Notes: generated by a model not told the origin, from the letters alone. DNA of 64,000 nt from Panorpa germanica (GCA_963678705.1 CAVMBN010000197.1:248001-312000); one strand, 5' to 3'; shown: positions 46,609 to 60,430, numbered from the stretch's first letter. Program-made: numbers and translations.

Positions 46609-47475
46609 CTAGCGCTTCGCCCCGTCGCAATGCGACGTGTATATAATATTTGTGTTTAAATATAAGTTACTTTTTAAATTAACTTAATAACTTAATGCAA
46701 AATATTATTTTTAGGTCATTTTTCTTGAATATGTATTTTTTTAAATTTATGTTTGTTCATTTCGTTCTATTCCTATTATTTACTGAAATTAAGCAAATTA
46801 TTGAACAGTGTCTAGTGCCCCGTTTCTATACCCCTATCATCACCTCTTGGGTCCATAGCTCTCTATCAATCCTACTCTTTTAATTTAATTCTTACGTACC
46901 TCCGCCATAAAGCGTCTACTTACAGCTCCTAGGCACATGCTCAACAGCCCTGTATCACTCCTTCCTTGAGCATCGTCGGTTCTTAGAGCACTTTCCCAGC
47001 ACTCCTTCCGCCCACTGCGTACCACTCTCTTCACAATTAATTTTCAAAATTAATACTTTACATAATGAATACTAAATTTCATTCTTAGAAGTACATTATT
47101 TTTAAATAATTGTTCGATGAAATAAATGCTTTTTAAAATTTATTTTTATTCATATCCATGCACACCCAATTAACTTCCACCTCTAACAGTACCCAGCGCC
47201 TCGTTCCTAATCATCTCTAACCCCAGTGCCTCCTTTCTTTACCATTCTAGCTCTTATCGATTGCGCTCTTGCACTTTCGATTTAATCCCACAGCACTGCT
47301 CCCACACTTCCAGCACCACGGCACAAATTCTGCAGTGCGGCTAGCTTTCAGAGGCCTTTTATTAAAATAGCCTTTTATCTCTTTAATTTTGATATTTCTC
47401 GTTTTTGGCCCCGGGCACCCGCCGCCGATAAAAATTTGCAGTTTTTTATAGTTTTTCTTTAATAAGAGGTAGTAG
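46609..47475 (+). repeat. Repeat family Z, shorter copy
   Basis: It starts CTAGCGCTTCGCCCCGTCGC directly at the end of the X copy. The same X-then-Z order is seen at 37966/37967, so the two may be parts of one composite element. Confidence 0.6.
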
Positions 47476-48559
47476 TCAGGTAGTGATAAACTTAAGCCAT
47501 TTTTAAAAATAAGTTAAGTAGTTATGCACTTTAACGATCTACAAAATAAGCCAAGCAGTTAAAAAGTTATGCCTTTAAAGTATGTACAATTATTTAAAAA
47601 AAAACAATTTCTTTAAATTTTTGACAGTCTGTACACGGACTTGTCGTTTTTGGAACTTTTTTTGCAACAACGAGTTGCATTTGATGCTATTGTTACACGT
47701 AGATAGTAAGCGACACCCTTTCCGCGCAATTGAGGAATTAGCTAGCCTTGCACAATTGCAGATTCGCCAAGGAACTAGCCAGAAAATTACCTCCAAACAC
47801 TCTTTTGCAGCGTTTTGGATTTTTTTAAATGTGTTTGTCTACAACGCTCAATCTGTACGATATTTTTGGAATAAAGAGCTATACTTTATATCTGTGAAGT
47901 TTACATTCTAGAAGAAAGGCATGAAGTTATGCTTTTTCTGAAAGAAGAGAGATTCTTCGGATATTTGTAGATATTGAACACAAAGATTGTACGAAGATTT
48001 TGCCTTTGTTGCTGCTTACATGAGGACATCCCTTATTTGTATATTTTGCTTCACAATTTACCATTTTCTTATTTACTTTTGTTGTGTTTTCACTTTGTCA
48101 TTAAAATTTCAACTCCAAGGAATTGTTTTGTATGTATTTGGCTTTATCCTAGGAAAACACATATTTAATGTAGATACCATGCATTAAGTTTGTGTCTAAT
48201 AAGTTTCTTGCCTTAACTTATTTGTATTTTGTTTTGGTTTTTAATCCATTTCCTGACGTTATGGAGATGTAAAGCATATTTTCCTGGCAGAATATTCATG
48301 TCGTTTTGAGATACTATCCGGGTGGTCAGTCGATAATCTGGAGAAAAAATATTCTCATTAATATGTTGTCTCGGCAGATGTATTGTGATCTTCGACCTTT
48401 TCATCCTTCGTGGTTAAACAGATGCCTAAGCCATTCATCTATGACGTTTTGCGTAAATTAATAAATTTTAGCCATTTACCTTTGCAAGTGCCGGCAATTT
48501 GTATAAATTAGCAGGCAAATTGTTCTGTTATCCTACATATTTTTGTTACACTATATTTC
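47476..48559. other. Intergenic, no gene confirmed
   Basis: Short open frames on both strands (up to 109 codons) overlap each other without family motifs. A minus-strand frame at 48213-48404 could be a further decayed piece of the LINE relic that follows, but I cannot show it. Confidence 0.4.
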
Positions 48560-49690
48560 CACAGTAACTAAGTCAAATCCTAGTCCTTTTTTACTACTGA
48601 TATTTCCTCTCTTACGTCCTTGGTTGTAGTAGGTCTGATGATTGTATTGTTTAACTCCAGTCTGATGCATCCTGCTCTACGTCATTTAGTTGTATTGTTT
48701 CCTCGAGATGGTTTGCGAATTTATCCGCTTTTTCTCTGTTAATTCTGGCCCATTTTCCTTTAACTTGCCTTAATGGAGGTAACGACATTACCAGCCTTTT
48801 AAGCCTTTTAGTGACCTTCCATAGAGAATAGTCCGTGCTACTATCATCAGTTGAGTTTCTAAGAAAACCGCTAATTAAATCATTTTTCAATTGTTAAATG
48901 TCTCTTCTTAACTGTTGTTTAGATTTTGCGTTGTCATGTAGGGCTTTAGGTTGTTGCCATTTCCGTCTTAGTTTTTTTTATCTTTGATTAAATCTCTGAT
49001 TTCTTTCAGGTACTTATTTCCTGTTGGTTTTCGTTTAAGCTGCTGTGTTTCCATGCTGCCTGTTAAATATTGTTAAAAAATACCTTTACTTTTTTTCTAA
49101 CTTCTGCTCTGTTTGCAATAAAACTTGCTAGATTTTTTCTTTCTTTAAGTTTGTAGCTTAAAGCCTTTCCAGTTATAATTTCTTTATACTATTCTCGCTA
49201 AGGTTTACTACTATTTGTGAGTGGTCCTCATGTGGAAATCATGTCCAACCCCTTATCTATCTGTATATAATTGGCGGTAATGTTTTTTATGATGAAGAAG
49301 TCTATTAAATCTGGAGTTTCATTTAAATCAGATGGCCAGTAAGTTGGCTTACCTGTAGATATTGTTTCACAACCAGCTTCTCTAACCGCCGCTAGAAGTT
49401 CTTCTCCTATTGTTCTTGTTAGTCGTGATCACCAGTTAATTTTTTTAGCAATAAAATCACCTCCTAATAATTTACCTTTTACTTTGATTTCTTAAGAATA
49501 CGGGACACAGTTTTTTTTAAGAACTTATGTTGGTGGACAATAAATTGCAACTATATCAACTGGATATTTGTTAGTCGTACCACTGACGGTAACTTGGATT
49601 TCATAGTTTTGTGTTTCATTCCTTCATGGTGATTATTCATGGAAATATTATCTTCAACTATTACAACACTTCCATCTTTGGCCATAGTTA
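48560..49690 (-). pseudogene. Decayed Jockey-like LINE ORF2 fragment
   Basis: Reading the minus strand with frame changes, endonuclease-like pieces appear: VDIVAIYCPP (near 49530), GGDFIAKKINW (near 49450), and KPTYWPSDLNETPDLIDFF (near 49330). They are followed by the linker TDYSLWKVTKRLKR and WARINREKADKFANHLEETI (48651-48890) and VREEISVVKKGLGFDLVTVE (near 48600), the start of the reverse transcriptase. Order and spacing fit a Jockey-type ORF2. Many stops and shifts show it is old. It differs from the intact element at 22859-28317. Confidence 0.6.
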
Positions 49691-49799
49691 AATGATGACG
49701 CGCAGATCATATCGCACAACGATATGTGGGAATCCCCGAAACCTTACACGGCAGCAACGGTTGATGCTATTGTTCAACTCAAACTATTGTTGTGGTAAT

Positions 49800-49990
49800 G
49801 AAGTGAGGAATCACCCATAACACCGGTTTCACACCAGATATACAGATGCATATATATCAACCAACTAGACAGTTTTTACAACTTTTTTGACGTTTGTTGC
49901 AGTTGTCTGCAATACAACACAGTCCCATCTGGAGTCGGTAAAGATCAAAAGTGTGAATCTGGTGTTTGTCTGATGTGAATCCGCTATTAC
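49800..49990. mobile_element. MITE-like sequence, inverted relative to 9778-9935
   Basis: ACCGGTTTCACACCAGATAT and GACGTTTGTTGCAGTTGTCT match, in reverse, the termini of the fold-back at 9778-9935. This supports a dispersed family. Ends and duplication are unclear. Confidence 0.45.
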
Positions 49991-52112
49991 GTTTCGAACA
50001 CATTGGTTCGACTTTATTAAACGTCATCCAACGTTTATTTATTTTTAATCATAAGTTAAAGCCTCATTTTCACTCACTGCTTTGATACTTAATTTACGTT
50101 ATTATTTATTATTTAATCTAGATTTCAGAATAGGTACTCCTTGTCACATTTGAGTTTTAATTTTAATTCAGTTAATTTAGTTGTTGCGCATGCGTCGTTT
50201 CATTTTGACAGTTCGACAAACATTTAACACGTTTAAAATTTCCGTTTTTCATAACAGTTTGTAATTTAAATTGATTTAATTTCTTTATTTTTGATAACCT
50301 TTTTTTAAAAATAGAACTAACTAAATTTTGTCACATTTTCACATTTTAGAAGTTATAATATAATATAGTTTTTGTAAATTTAGCATTTTTAATTTAGAGA
50401 CATTAAACCACGTAAGATTCTAAAAACAATGCAAACGTAAATTATCTGGCGATATTGCGCTCTGGGACTCTAAATACAGCCTTGGAGCTACTCTAGTTTC
50501 AGCCTTATCTCAACATAAACAACTCTGAAATGCACACAGAGCTCTGCCTAAGAGAGTGACCTAATAGACTTAGACCCTTGTGCAGCCTGCACAAAGCACA
50601 GCGAGACCAATTTCATTATATAATAGTCATTGAGGCATACAGTTCTTTGCATTGTAATCAGTTCCTATATTTGTTAAGAAATACTATTGTATCAATATTA
50701 TGTTTGGCTAGTTACTAATAGTTAGAAAATCCTAATTATTCCTGACATATCAGAAATGGTATCGAATACAGCAAATTAATAAATCACAGAACAATATTTT
50801 ATAATGTTGTTTATAATGTTTAAATGTTGCTAAAACCGCGCCTAGTAAGCATTTGTTGTTTTGTAGTGTATTGATTAATACTTGTGTTTTTTATCGAGTG
50901 CTTTAAATCTATTGATGCATGTTTTTTTTAACTAGGTGCATTAAAATCTAGCGAATTAAATTTTGTATTGAGAAGCATTAAGTTTATCTCGTAAGCAACT
51001 TATTTCTAAGAAAATCAGTTTCCGTCAGAGTTATAAACCGGCACGTCGCCGGGACCGTTCGGATAAGCCTACTGCCATAGAGGACACGCAGGTAATCGAG
51101 ATAAATCAGTATTTGACATAAGCTGACCAGTAGCTGCCAAAAGTGAACCGGTTAATGAGGTTACATGGCTGGTATGACGCCACTACAATCTAATGCGACA
51201 GGGCGCTTAAGAGGTTTAGCGAGTCACTGGTTTCGTCGAACCCTGCAGTGAAAATTATCCAATTAGTCGCGCAACTTTATCGCGTTAATTTGAGCGTCGT
51301 GCTACTGAACAGTCTCAAAATGGCCGCATTCAACAATATAAGTAAGTCCATTTGTTATAACCATAAACATATAGGACTAGAATTCGCAAGAGGCTGAATA
51401 CTGTAATATAGGCAAAGAGAGAGATAATCTCGAAATTCTCTCTGTGTCTCTTTCGTGTGAGTACTGTGATTGACTGCCGCGGTAACGAAAATATAGCAAT
51501 GAGTGGGGGTATAGTCCAAACGGGTGTATAGTCCGAGTGGGGGGTTGTCAGTGTCTTTATTCATTATCTGGTCGTTAAAATGCTTTGTATATATATATAT
51601 ATATATATTATATATAATATGTATAATTTCAGATTAGATATAATTAGTTTGTAAGAAATAATAATTATAAAGAACTCTATAAAATAGGTTAGGAACTAGC
51701 TCTGTTTTGAAACGATTTGTGGACCCCGTTCACTTGACAAGTCGCTTGCTACGACATGCGTGATGCATGATTAGCGCGCCAGGAGATTGTTAAAATGGCG
51801 ATAGTAGTAACATACACAGTTTGTCATTGTTAAACTCGGGAAATGTAGTATTAACTAGTTGTTAATAACATTAGGAATTAGAATCCGTTTAACAATATTA
51901 CTAGTTGTAATATTTGTTGTTTGATAATATTGTTGTGAACTATTTTTATATATCTAAGTTATTTTTGTAATATAATTTCCTTGAGAAATAATTAATTGAA
52001 CTATTATTAAATTCAGTTATGTGTTAACTTTATTTTTAATAAGGTAAATTGTAAATGGGGGATCAACTAAGGATTGAAATAACATCAAAACAGCTAAACC
52101 ACAGCTGGTAAT
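49991..52112. other. Intergenic, no gene confirmed
   Basis: The stretch 51040-51330 is less AT-rich than its surroundings and has no protein-like frame. A (TA)n tract lies at 51588-51609. An ATG followed by 17 codons and a GTAATC donor-like site at 52056-52110 could be an isolated exon, but nothing supports it. Confidence 0.4.
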
Positions 52113-53008
52113 CTAGCTAACACCCACTAAGGTGTAAGGTAGACCCACAATTGGAAACGTCAACCAGGATAGGTTTAATGTTACCCCACATATATATATA
52201 TATATACCAATCTTTATTTTAATTTTACCTATAGCGTCCGCTTGCGTATTTACCAAGCAGGCTTGTTTACTCCCTACTATGCGTACGCTACGAAAAAACA
52301 GGTAAGAACTTCTGTAAAGTATCTCTCTCTTTTTACATAGTGAATACATAGCGTCATCTTGTTTATAACAATTCTTGTAAAATTCTTCTCTTTGAGGGTT
52401 GCAGTTACTATTTACTGTTCCGACGTTTCGATTATTTAGTGAATACATAGAGTAATCTTGTTTATAACAATTCTTGTAAAAATCTTTTCTTTGACGGTTG
52501 CAGTTACTATTCACAGTTCCGACGTTTCGATTATTTAGTGAATACATAGCGTCATCTTGTTTATAACAATTCTTGTAAAATTCTTCTCTTTGAGGGTTGC
52601 AGTTACTATTTACTGTTCCGACGTTTCGATTATTTAGTGAATACATAGAGTAATCTTGTTTATAACAATTCTTGTAAAAATCTTTTCTTTGACGGTTGCA
52701 GTTACTGTTCACAGTTCCGACGTTTCGATTATTTAGTGAATACATAGCGTCATCTTGTTTATAACAATTCTGGTAAAATTCTTCTCTTTGAGGGTTGCAG
52801 TTACTATTTACTGTTTCGACGTTTCGATTATTTAGTGAATACATAGAGTAATCTTGTTTATAACAATTCTTATTAAAATCTTTTCTTTGACGGTTGCAGT
52901 TATTATTTACATTGTTATTTACTTTACCATTTTATTCAGCCTTTTAACATTGTTGTAGTTACCCGACTTCTTTTTAAAATTGGATTCCTTTTTTTTATAA
53001 TTTCACAT
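52113..53008 (-). pseudogene. 33-residue-repeat protein gene, copy 1 (broken at both ends)
   Basis: The ATG at 53006-53008 is followed at once by TGA (copy 3 has TGG). A one-base loss near 52935 shifts the frame in the N-terminal part. From 52844 a frame is open for 243 codons. It contains five full 33-residue repeats (MYSLNNRNVGTVNSNCN..QR..FYKNCYKQD) and then leaves the gene at about 52335 into unrelated sequence, so the C-terminal domain of copy 3 is absent. The fused tail (about 80 residues, partly hydrophobic) is probably fortuitous. Confidence 0.7.
52335..52960 (-). repeat. 99-bp coding repeats with 198-bp higher-order alternation
   Basis: Six tandem 99-bp units alternate between two types: NPQREEF..KQDDA and NRQRKDF..KQDYS. 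This shows that amplification proceeded by two-unit (198-bp) steps. Confidence 0.8.
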
Positions 53009-53009
53009 G

Positions 53010-56000
53010 TTTGAAATTTTTTTGTTAAAATAAATGTGATTTATTTTATTTAGCGTTTACTCTTTGCTTTCAAATGTTACACTGAGGAATAAACTATAGT
53101 TGTGTTACAAAGCCGGCTTTGTTTAGCTTAAATTTGAAGTTAAGATGTAAAGTATTGTGGTGGGGATGCATATAGATCACGACATGAAGAAGGGGCGTAA
53201 CTACACTATATTTAATGTAATAATGGGGTGTGGAGTGAGAGGTATGTAGATAAGCTGTGTTGTGATTGGCTTAGAAGATGATGACGTCAATATATTATTA
53301 ATATGTAGTTACAGTCCTTAAAATACCCTACGATATGAGTGAGAAAGCAGTATTGTGAAAGAGTAATATAGCGATAGTAAATATTATGTGTGTGTGTTGT
53401 TTTGGTATTGGTGCAGAAGATGTGGCCGTAATTATTGCATTCTTCGTCAATTTCCGGAAGACAATCGCTTATGTTCGTATCCTACAGTTAATGTCACTAT
53501 ATATACCCCAAGTTTTAATTTTCGTTATTGAATATTTCTGACTTTTACCGTCTTAATTCATGTTATTACTGGAACTTCGAACTTTATTTTTTATTAATAA
53601 TTGTCTACAGTAGAGCTTCATACCAAGGTTCAAGAATATTCTTACATTGCCCCCCGAAACTCACGCCGGTACCAAACTTAAATATTGGATTTAAAAATAT
53701 TTGTAATTGTGTACAATTATGATTTCCATACATACGCCAAAATTTTAGTTTTTTATCTTTTCCAGTTCGTGAGATATATGCAAATGTGTTTTTGGAAAAT
53801 TTCTAGTACTTACTATTATTTAGGTAAAATAAAATATAATTGAAATGAAGTCAATATTCAACGTGATGTGAATTACTAAATTATTTTTTTTTAACTGATT
53901 ATGTGCCTGTTAAGGACCGTTTTAAGAACACAAAACACTATATTTTTATTCACATACAATTCACATACAAAAGACAGTCGTCGCTTACGACGGGGGTACA
54001 CTAGTACATTTATAATATTAGTTAATTATTAATAACTTAATTAATAAATATTTTAATTTTTATGTGTTGCATAAAAATATTATTTTAGTTAATTTTCACT
54101 TTAATTCAATTTGTCGATGGCTGTGATAAATCTTACTCCATATTGCGTTTGTTAGATGTAGTATCAATCAGTGGTTTTAATTTGTGCACTGGAATAATGT
54201 TAATAGAATTAAAAACTTTATTTAGCTTTATTTTTTTACATTTTAATTAAATTAAGTATTTAGAATTATTGAAGCCTAAGTCTAAGATATGAGGACGTTA
54301 ACAAATATAATGGCTGTGAGGTACCTAAAATAACAATTAACGGTGTTATGAAAAACCTGTTAAGCAGCTACAGGTAATACAACATCATCGGACCGTCATA
54401 AAAATGCATTTAGGCCTACAGGAAGAATAGTAAATAATATTTTATACTGCCGACAAAGGCCTGTGACAAATCTTTTAAACTAACAATATTTTAGATATTT
54501 TAGTTTAGGTACCTAATCTATTTAACAATATAAAAACCTAAGAACTTTAAACCATTAAAAAACAATAAACATAAATATGGTATATTTTATAAATTAAAAT
54601 TATCCTGTTAAATATATGCATAGTCTAGACATGTCATTAAAGCTTATGTAGGACGCAACAAAACAATTATTACAATAGAATATTAAAACTTATTGTTAAG
54701 TGTTGTGCACTGCTTGTTGGGTGATAGCTAACTTTTATTTCAAATTTTAATTCTATCTTTAAATTGAAATATTTAACTCGTCCATATTTATTTTATATAT
54801 AACAACAAATAATTTTTCATACAAACTGACTAAAAAAGTAATTTTTTTCAGTTTGTTCATTATTTGACCAACTTTTTTTCAAAATTTGGGATTTCTTTTC
54901 TTCAAATTGTATAAAACTTCAACTTTCTAGTCCAATTTTTATTTTCAAATAAATCCGGCTCCGTGCCCCCAAATAAAATATTGAAATTATAAACTTTTTT
55001 AATTAATAATATACTTAATTATTTTACAATCCATAATTTGAACTTTCTCTAAATGTTATATGTAAAACCATATAGAATGAGTTAAATATTTCAATTTAAA
55101 AATGGAAAGAAAATTTGCAATGAAATTCAATTTACACACATAAGACAGACGTCGCTTGCGCCGGAGGTAAACACTAGTATTCTTTACTGGTTTTTTGTAG
55201 GTTCTTTAATACTCCAACAGGTAAAAACTTTTGATACTATAAACCTACAGTCTAGAGGTCTTCGGTAGATAACGAATTGTAGATAAATGTTCTTCAATAC
55301 AAAATACAATCTTATGAACACAAAAATACACAATTCTAAAACACAAACAAACTTTAATTCCTTGATTTATTTTTTTTATTTTGAGCGTCTATAATATATG
55401 GAGTCTTTACATTTTAAATTTTTATTTTAGCCTCCCTGTAGAATGATTTCGAGTAACAGGCAATTTTTAAAAAATATGTCTAATTTTCTTTACATTATTT
55501 GGACAAATAAATCATTACATTCACCTGAGTAAACAATAACATTTCAAAAAACAAATTCTGCATGTATAATATGTTCTTAAATACCAAATACATTTCAAAA
55601 TTTATAAATTCAAATTCTTTTAAACCGGTCGCTAATAATATTAAGCTCAAATTTTGGATTTTGTAATAACTATATATGATATATAAAAAAAATAAGAAAT
55701 TGTATTAATGGGTACATGCATGGAAAACTTGCATCTCTTTGAAAATGCAAATTTAATAAATTTATCATTTCCGCTACATAGAACTCGACGCGTTTTTGGT
55801 TTACTGGTGATAATATTATGTGAAAAGCATTAGTAATTCTAGAAAGTAGTTAGTAGTAAAAACAATATTTTATTAAAAAATTATTTATTTAAATATTGTT
55901 CTACTTCTAGTGCATTATATAATTTTTTATTTTATCTTTAATTTTTAATTTATAAATTTATCTAATTTACTTAATATAAGTTAAAATGAATATTGTAAGA

Positions 56001-56380
56001 AATGTTTTTTATTATTTATTTTTGTACATTATATGACATCACTATTTTAGTACTAAACATAAGGGTTTTATGCATTTCAAATATTCAAAAACTCATTTGT
56101 TATACTTTAAAATTTATATTTATTTTATAATATATAAATGAATTACAAATATAAAGGTAAAGTAATTAATATGGTACATACTAAAGTGGTTAATCAAATT
56201 TTTTATTTTTAAATTTTATAAATTGTTTTTGGAGTATATCTATAAAAAAAAATGCTTTTGAGCATTCACCATTATGTTCAGAATGTTTAAATGTTTACAA
56301 ACATAAAGGTAAAGTAATTAATATGGTACATATTAAATTGGTTATTAAAATTTTTCATTTTTAAATTTCATAAATTTTTT
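53010..56380. other. Spacer between gene copies 1 and 2, no gene
   Basis: It holds the CCAAT/CRE-like region (53262-53289), a family-Z tail (53490-53820), a family-X terminus (53966-54005, minus), an X piece with plus and minus halves facing each other (54735-55180), and AT-rich DNA. A 51-codon frame starting at about 53382 is open in all three units, but its differences are mostly amino-acid changing, so coding is doubtful. A 161-bp class duplication of the gene 3' end lies at about 56140-56450. Confidence 0.6.
53262..53289. promoter_or_regulatory. CCAAT/CRE-like pair upstream of gene copy 1
   Basis: GTGATTGG (inverse CCAAT) is followed after about 12 bp by TGACGTCA (53282-53289), 254-282 bp upstream of the gene start. 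The same pair is intact in copy 3. Confidence 0.4.
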
Positions 56381-57055
56381 TTAAAGTATATCTAAAGAGG
56401 AAAATGCTTTTGAGCACTCACCATTTTGTTCAGATTTTTTAAATGTTTTCCTTATCTCATCTATTGTTCTAAGTGCTTCATCCAATGATAAAACTTTGTT
56501 TTCTTCAGCATTCATTTTGCTGCTATTTTTAATACATGTAGAAATATTATAGCCATTGTCATTACATGTTTTATGGTTTACTGAATTTCTTTCGAAATTC
56601 TTGTTTTTTGATGCCTCTAAATTCACATTAAAGTATTCATTAGTATTTCTTTCTTTATTAGTTCCGACGTTTGGATTATTTAGTAAATCCATATCGTCTT
56701 CTTGTTTATACCAATTCTTGTAAAATTCTTCTCTGTGACGGTTGCAGTTATTATTCACAGTTCCGACGTTTTGATTATTTAGTGAATACATAGAGTCATC
56801 TTGTTTATAGCAATTTTTGTGAAATTCTTCTCTTTGAGGGTTGCAGTTACTATTTACAGTTCAGACGTTTCGATTATTTAGTGAATACATAGAGTAATCT
56901 TGTTTATAACAATTCTTGTAAAAATCTTTTCTTTGACGGTTGCAGTTATTGTTTACATTGTTATTTACTCTACCATTTTGATTCAGCCTTTTAACATTGT
57001 TGTAGTTACCCGACTTCTTTTTAAAATTGGATTCCTTTTTTTTATAATTCCACAT
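56381..57055 (-). pseudogene. 33-residue-repeat protein gene, copy 2 (one nonsense codon)
   Basis: The frame from the ATG at 57053-57055 (MWNYKKKESNFKK) is open to a TGA at 56861-56863, where copy 3 has GGA (Gly) after NNRNV. Beyond it the same frame stays open to 56381 and has the acidic C-terminal part (LSLDEALRTIDEIRKTF). It has two full and two partial 33-residue repeats, fewer than copies 1 and 3. Apart from the stop it is nearly complete. Confidence 0.75.
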
Positions 57056-60000
57056 GGTTGAAATTTTTTTGTTAAAATAAATGTGATTTATTTTATATAG
57101 CGTTTACTCTTTGCTTTCAAATGTTACACTGAGGAATAAACGATAGTTGTGTCGTGATCTATATCACGATATAAAGAAGGGGCGTGACTAGACTATGTTT
57201 AATGTAATAAAGAGGTGTGGAGTAAGGAGTAAGTAGATAAGCTGTGTTGTGATTGGTTTAGAAGATGATAACGTCAATATATTATTTATATACAGTCCCT
57301 ACAATACCCTACAATATGAGTGAGAAAGCAATATTGTTAAAGAGTGAGATAGCGATAGTAAATATTATGTGTGTGTGTTGTTTTGGTATTGGTGTAGAAG
57401 ATATGGCCGTAATTATTGCATTCTTTGTCAATTTCCGGAAGACAATCGCTTATGTTCGTACCGTACAGTTATTGTCACTATACATACCCCAAGTTTTAAT
57501 TTTCGTTATTGAATATTTCTGACTTTTACCGTCTTAATTCATGCCGCCACTGAAACTTCGAGCTTTATTTTTTATTAATAATTGTCTACAGTGGAGCCTA
57601 CATACCAAGTTTCAACAATATTCTTACATTGCCCCCCGAAACTCACGCTGGTACCAAACTTAAATATTGTATTTGAAAATATTTGTAAATGTGTACAATT
57701 ATGATTTTCATACATACGCCAAAATTTCAGTTTTTTATCTTTTCCAGTTCGTGAGATATATGAAAATGTATTTTTGGCAAATTTTTTAGTTTTTACTATT
57801 GTTTAAGTAAATTAAAATGTAATTGAAATGAAGTCAATATTCAACGTGATGTGGATTCTTAAACTATCCTTTTTTAACTGATTATGTGCATGTTAAGGAC
57901 CGTTTTAAGAACACAGAACACTATATTTTTATTTACATACAAATCACATACAAAAGACAGTCGTCGCTTACGACGGGGGTACACTAGTAGATTTATAATA
58001 TTATTAAACTATTAATAACTTAATTAATAAATATTTTAATTTTTATGTGTTGCATAAAAATATTATTTTAGTTCATTTTCACTTTAATTCAATTTGTCGA
58101 TGGCTGTGATAAATCTTACTCCATATTGCGTGTGTTAGATGTAGTATCAATCAGTGGTTTTAATTTGTGCACTGGAATAATGTTAATAGAAATAAAAACT
58201 TTATTTAATTTTATTTTTTTACATTTTAATTAAATTAAGTATTTAGAATTATTGAAGCCTAAGTCTAAGATATGAGGACGTTAACAAATATAATGGCTGT
58301 GAGGTACCTAAAATAACAATTAACGGTGTTATGAAAAACTTGTTAAGCAGCTACAGGCAATACAACATCATCGGACCGTCATAAAAATGCATTTAAGCCT
58401 ACAGGAAGAATAGTAAATAATATTTTATACTGCCGACAAAGGCCTGTGACCAATCTTTTAAACTAACAATATTTGAGATATTTTAGTTTAGGTACCTAAT
58501 CTATTTTACAATATAAAAACCTAAGAAGTTTAAACCATAAAAAAACAATAAACATAAATATGTTATATTTTATAAATTAAAATTATCCTGTTAAATATAT
58601 GCATAGTCTAGACATGTCATTAAAGCTTATGTAGGACGCAACAAAACAATTATTACAATAGAATATTAAAACTTATTGTTAAGTGTTGTGCACTGCTTGT
58701 TGGGTGATAGCTAACTTATATCTAAAATTTTAATTGCATTTTTAAATTGAAATATTTAACTCGTCCTTAATTATTTTATATATAACAACAAATAATTTTT
58801 CATATAAACTGACTAAAAAATTAATTTTTTTTAGTTTGTTATTATTTGACCAACTTTTTTTCAAAATTTGGGTTTTCTTCTCTTCGATTTGTATAAAATT
58901 TCAACTTTCTAGTCCAATTTTTATTTTCGAATAAATCCGGCCCCCAAATAAAATATTGAAATTATAAACTTTTTTAATTAATAATATACTTAATTATTTT
59001 ACAATCCATAATATAAACTTTCTCTAAATGTTATATGTAAAACCATATAGAATGAGTTAAATATTTCAATTTAAAAATGGAAAGAAAATTTGCAATGAAA
59101 TTCAATTTACACACATAAGACAGACGTCGCTTACGCCGGAGGTAAACACTAGTATTCTTTACTATTTTTTTGTATGTTCTTAACAGGTAAAAACTTTTGA
59201 TAATATAAACCTACAGTCTATCGGTCTTCGGTAGATAACGAATTCTATATAAATGTTCTTCAATACAAAATGCAATCTTATGAGTACAAAAATACACAAT
59301 TCTAAAACACAAACAAACTTTAATTTCTTGATTTATTTCTTTTATTTTGAGCGTCTATAATATATGGAGAGTCTCTACATTTTAATTTTTATTTTAGCCT
59401 CCCTGTAGAATGATTTCGAGTAACAGGCAGTTTTTAAAAAATATGTATAATTTTCTTTTCATTATTTCGACAAATAAATCATTACATTCACTTGAGTAAA
59501 CAATAAAATTTAAAAAAACAAATTCTGCATGTATAATATGTTCTTAAATACCAAATACATTTCAAAATTTATAAATTCAAATTCTTTTAAACCGGTCGCT
59601 AATAAATTTAAGATCAAATTTTGGATTTTGTTATATCTATATATGATATATAAAAAAAATAAAAAATTGTATTTATGGGCACATGCATGGAAAACTTGCA
59701 TCTCTTTGAAATTGTAAATTTATTAAATTTATCATTTCCGCTACATAAAACTCGACGCGTTTTTGGTTTACTGGTGATAATATTATGGGAAAAGCATTAG
59801 TAATTCTAGAAAGTAGTTAGTAGTAAAAGCAATATTTTATTAAAAAATTATGTATTTAAATATTGTTCTACTTCTAGTGCATTATCTAATCTTTTATTTT
59901 ATCTTTAATTTTTTATTTATAAATTTATGTAATTTACTTAATATAAGTTAAAATGAATATTGTAAGAAATGTATTTTATTATTTATTTTTGTACATTATA

Positions 60001-60320
60001 TGACATTACTATTTTAGTACTAAACATAAGGGTTTTATGCATTTCAAATAATTAAAAACTCATTTGTTATACTTTAAAATTTATATTTATTTTATAATAT
60101 ATAAATGAATTACAAATATAAAGGTAAAGTAATTAATATGGTACATACTAAATTGGTTATTCAAATTTTTTATTTTTAAATTTCATAAATTGTTTTTGGA
60201 GTATATCTAAAGAAGAAAATGCTTTTGAGCACTCACCATTATGTTTAGAATTTTTAAATGTTTACAAACTTTAAAAACATAAAGGTAAAGTAATTAATAT
60301 GGTACATATTAAATTGGTTA
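57056..60320. other. Spacer between gene copies 2 and 3, no gene
   Basis: It is the same layout as 53010-56380, about 95 percent alike by eye, including a family-Z tail (57490-57800), an X terminus (57953-57992, minus) and an inverted X pair (58720-59156). The CRE equivalent reads TAACGTCA (altered). A duplicated 3' end of the gene lies at 60120-60280 (161-bp period). Confidence 0.6.
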
Positions 60321-60430
60321 TTAAAATTTTTCATTTTTAAATTTCATAAATTGTTTTTGAAGTATATCTAGAGAGGAAAATGCTTTTGAGCACTCACCAT
60401 TTTGTTCAGGATTTTCAAATGTTTTCCTTA
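60120..60430 (-). repeat. 161-bp tandem duplication of the gene 3' end
   Basis: Blocks at about 60120-60280 and 60281-60430 both contain (minus strand) ATG|GTGAGTGCTCAAAAGC, CTAGATATACTTC-like text and the gene tail. Only the upstream block is in frame with gene copy 3. The same doubling is present in unit 2. Confidence 0.7.

Noticed and set aside
57265-57522. An 85-codon hydrophobic frame in the 4-kb unit, with a 51-codon core open in all three units
   Set aside because: Units 1 and 3 have a stop before the core, and differences within the core are mostly amino-acid changing, so there is no sign of selection on a protein.
59510-59717. Overlapping 62-63 codon frames on both strands
   Set aside because: AT-rich low-complexity sequence, not kept open in the equivalent position of the neighbouring unit.
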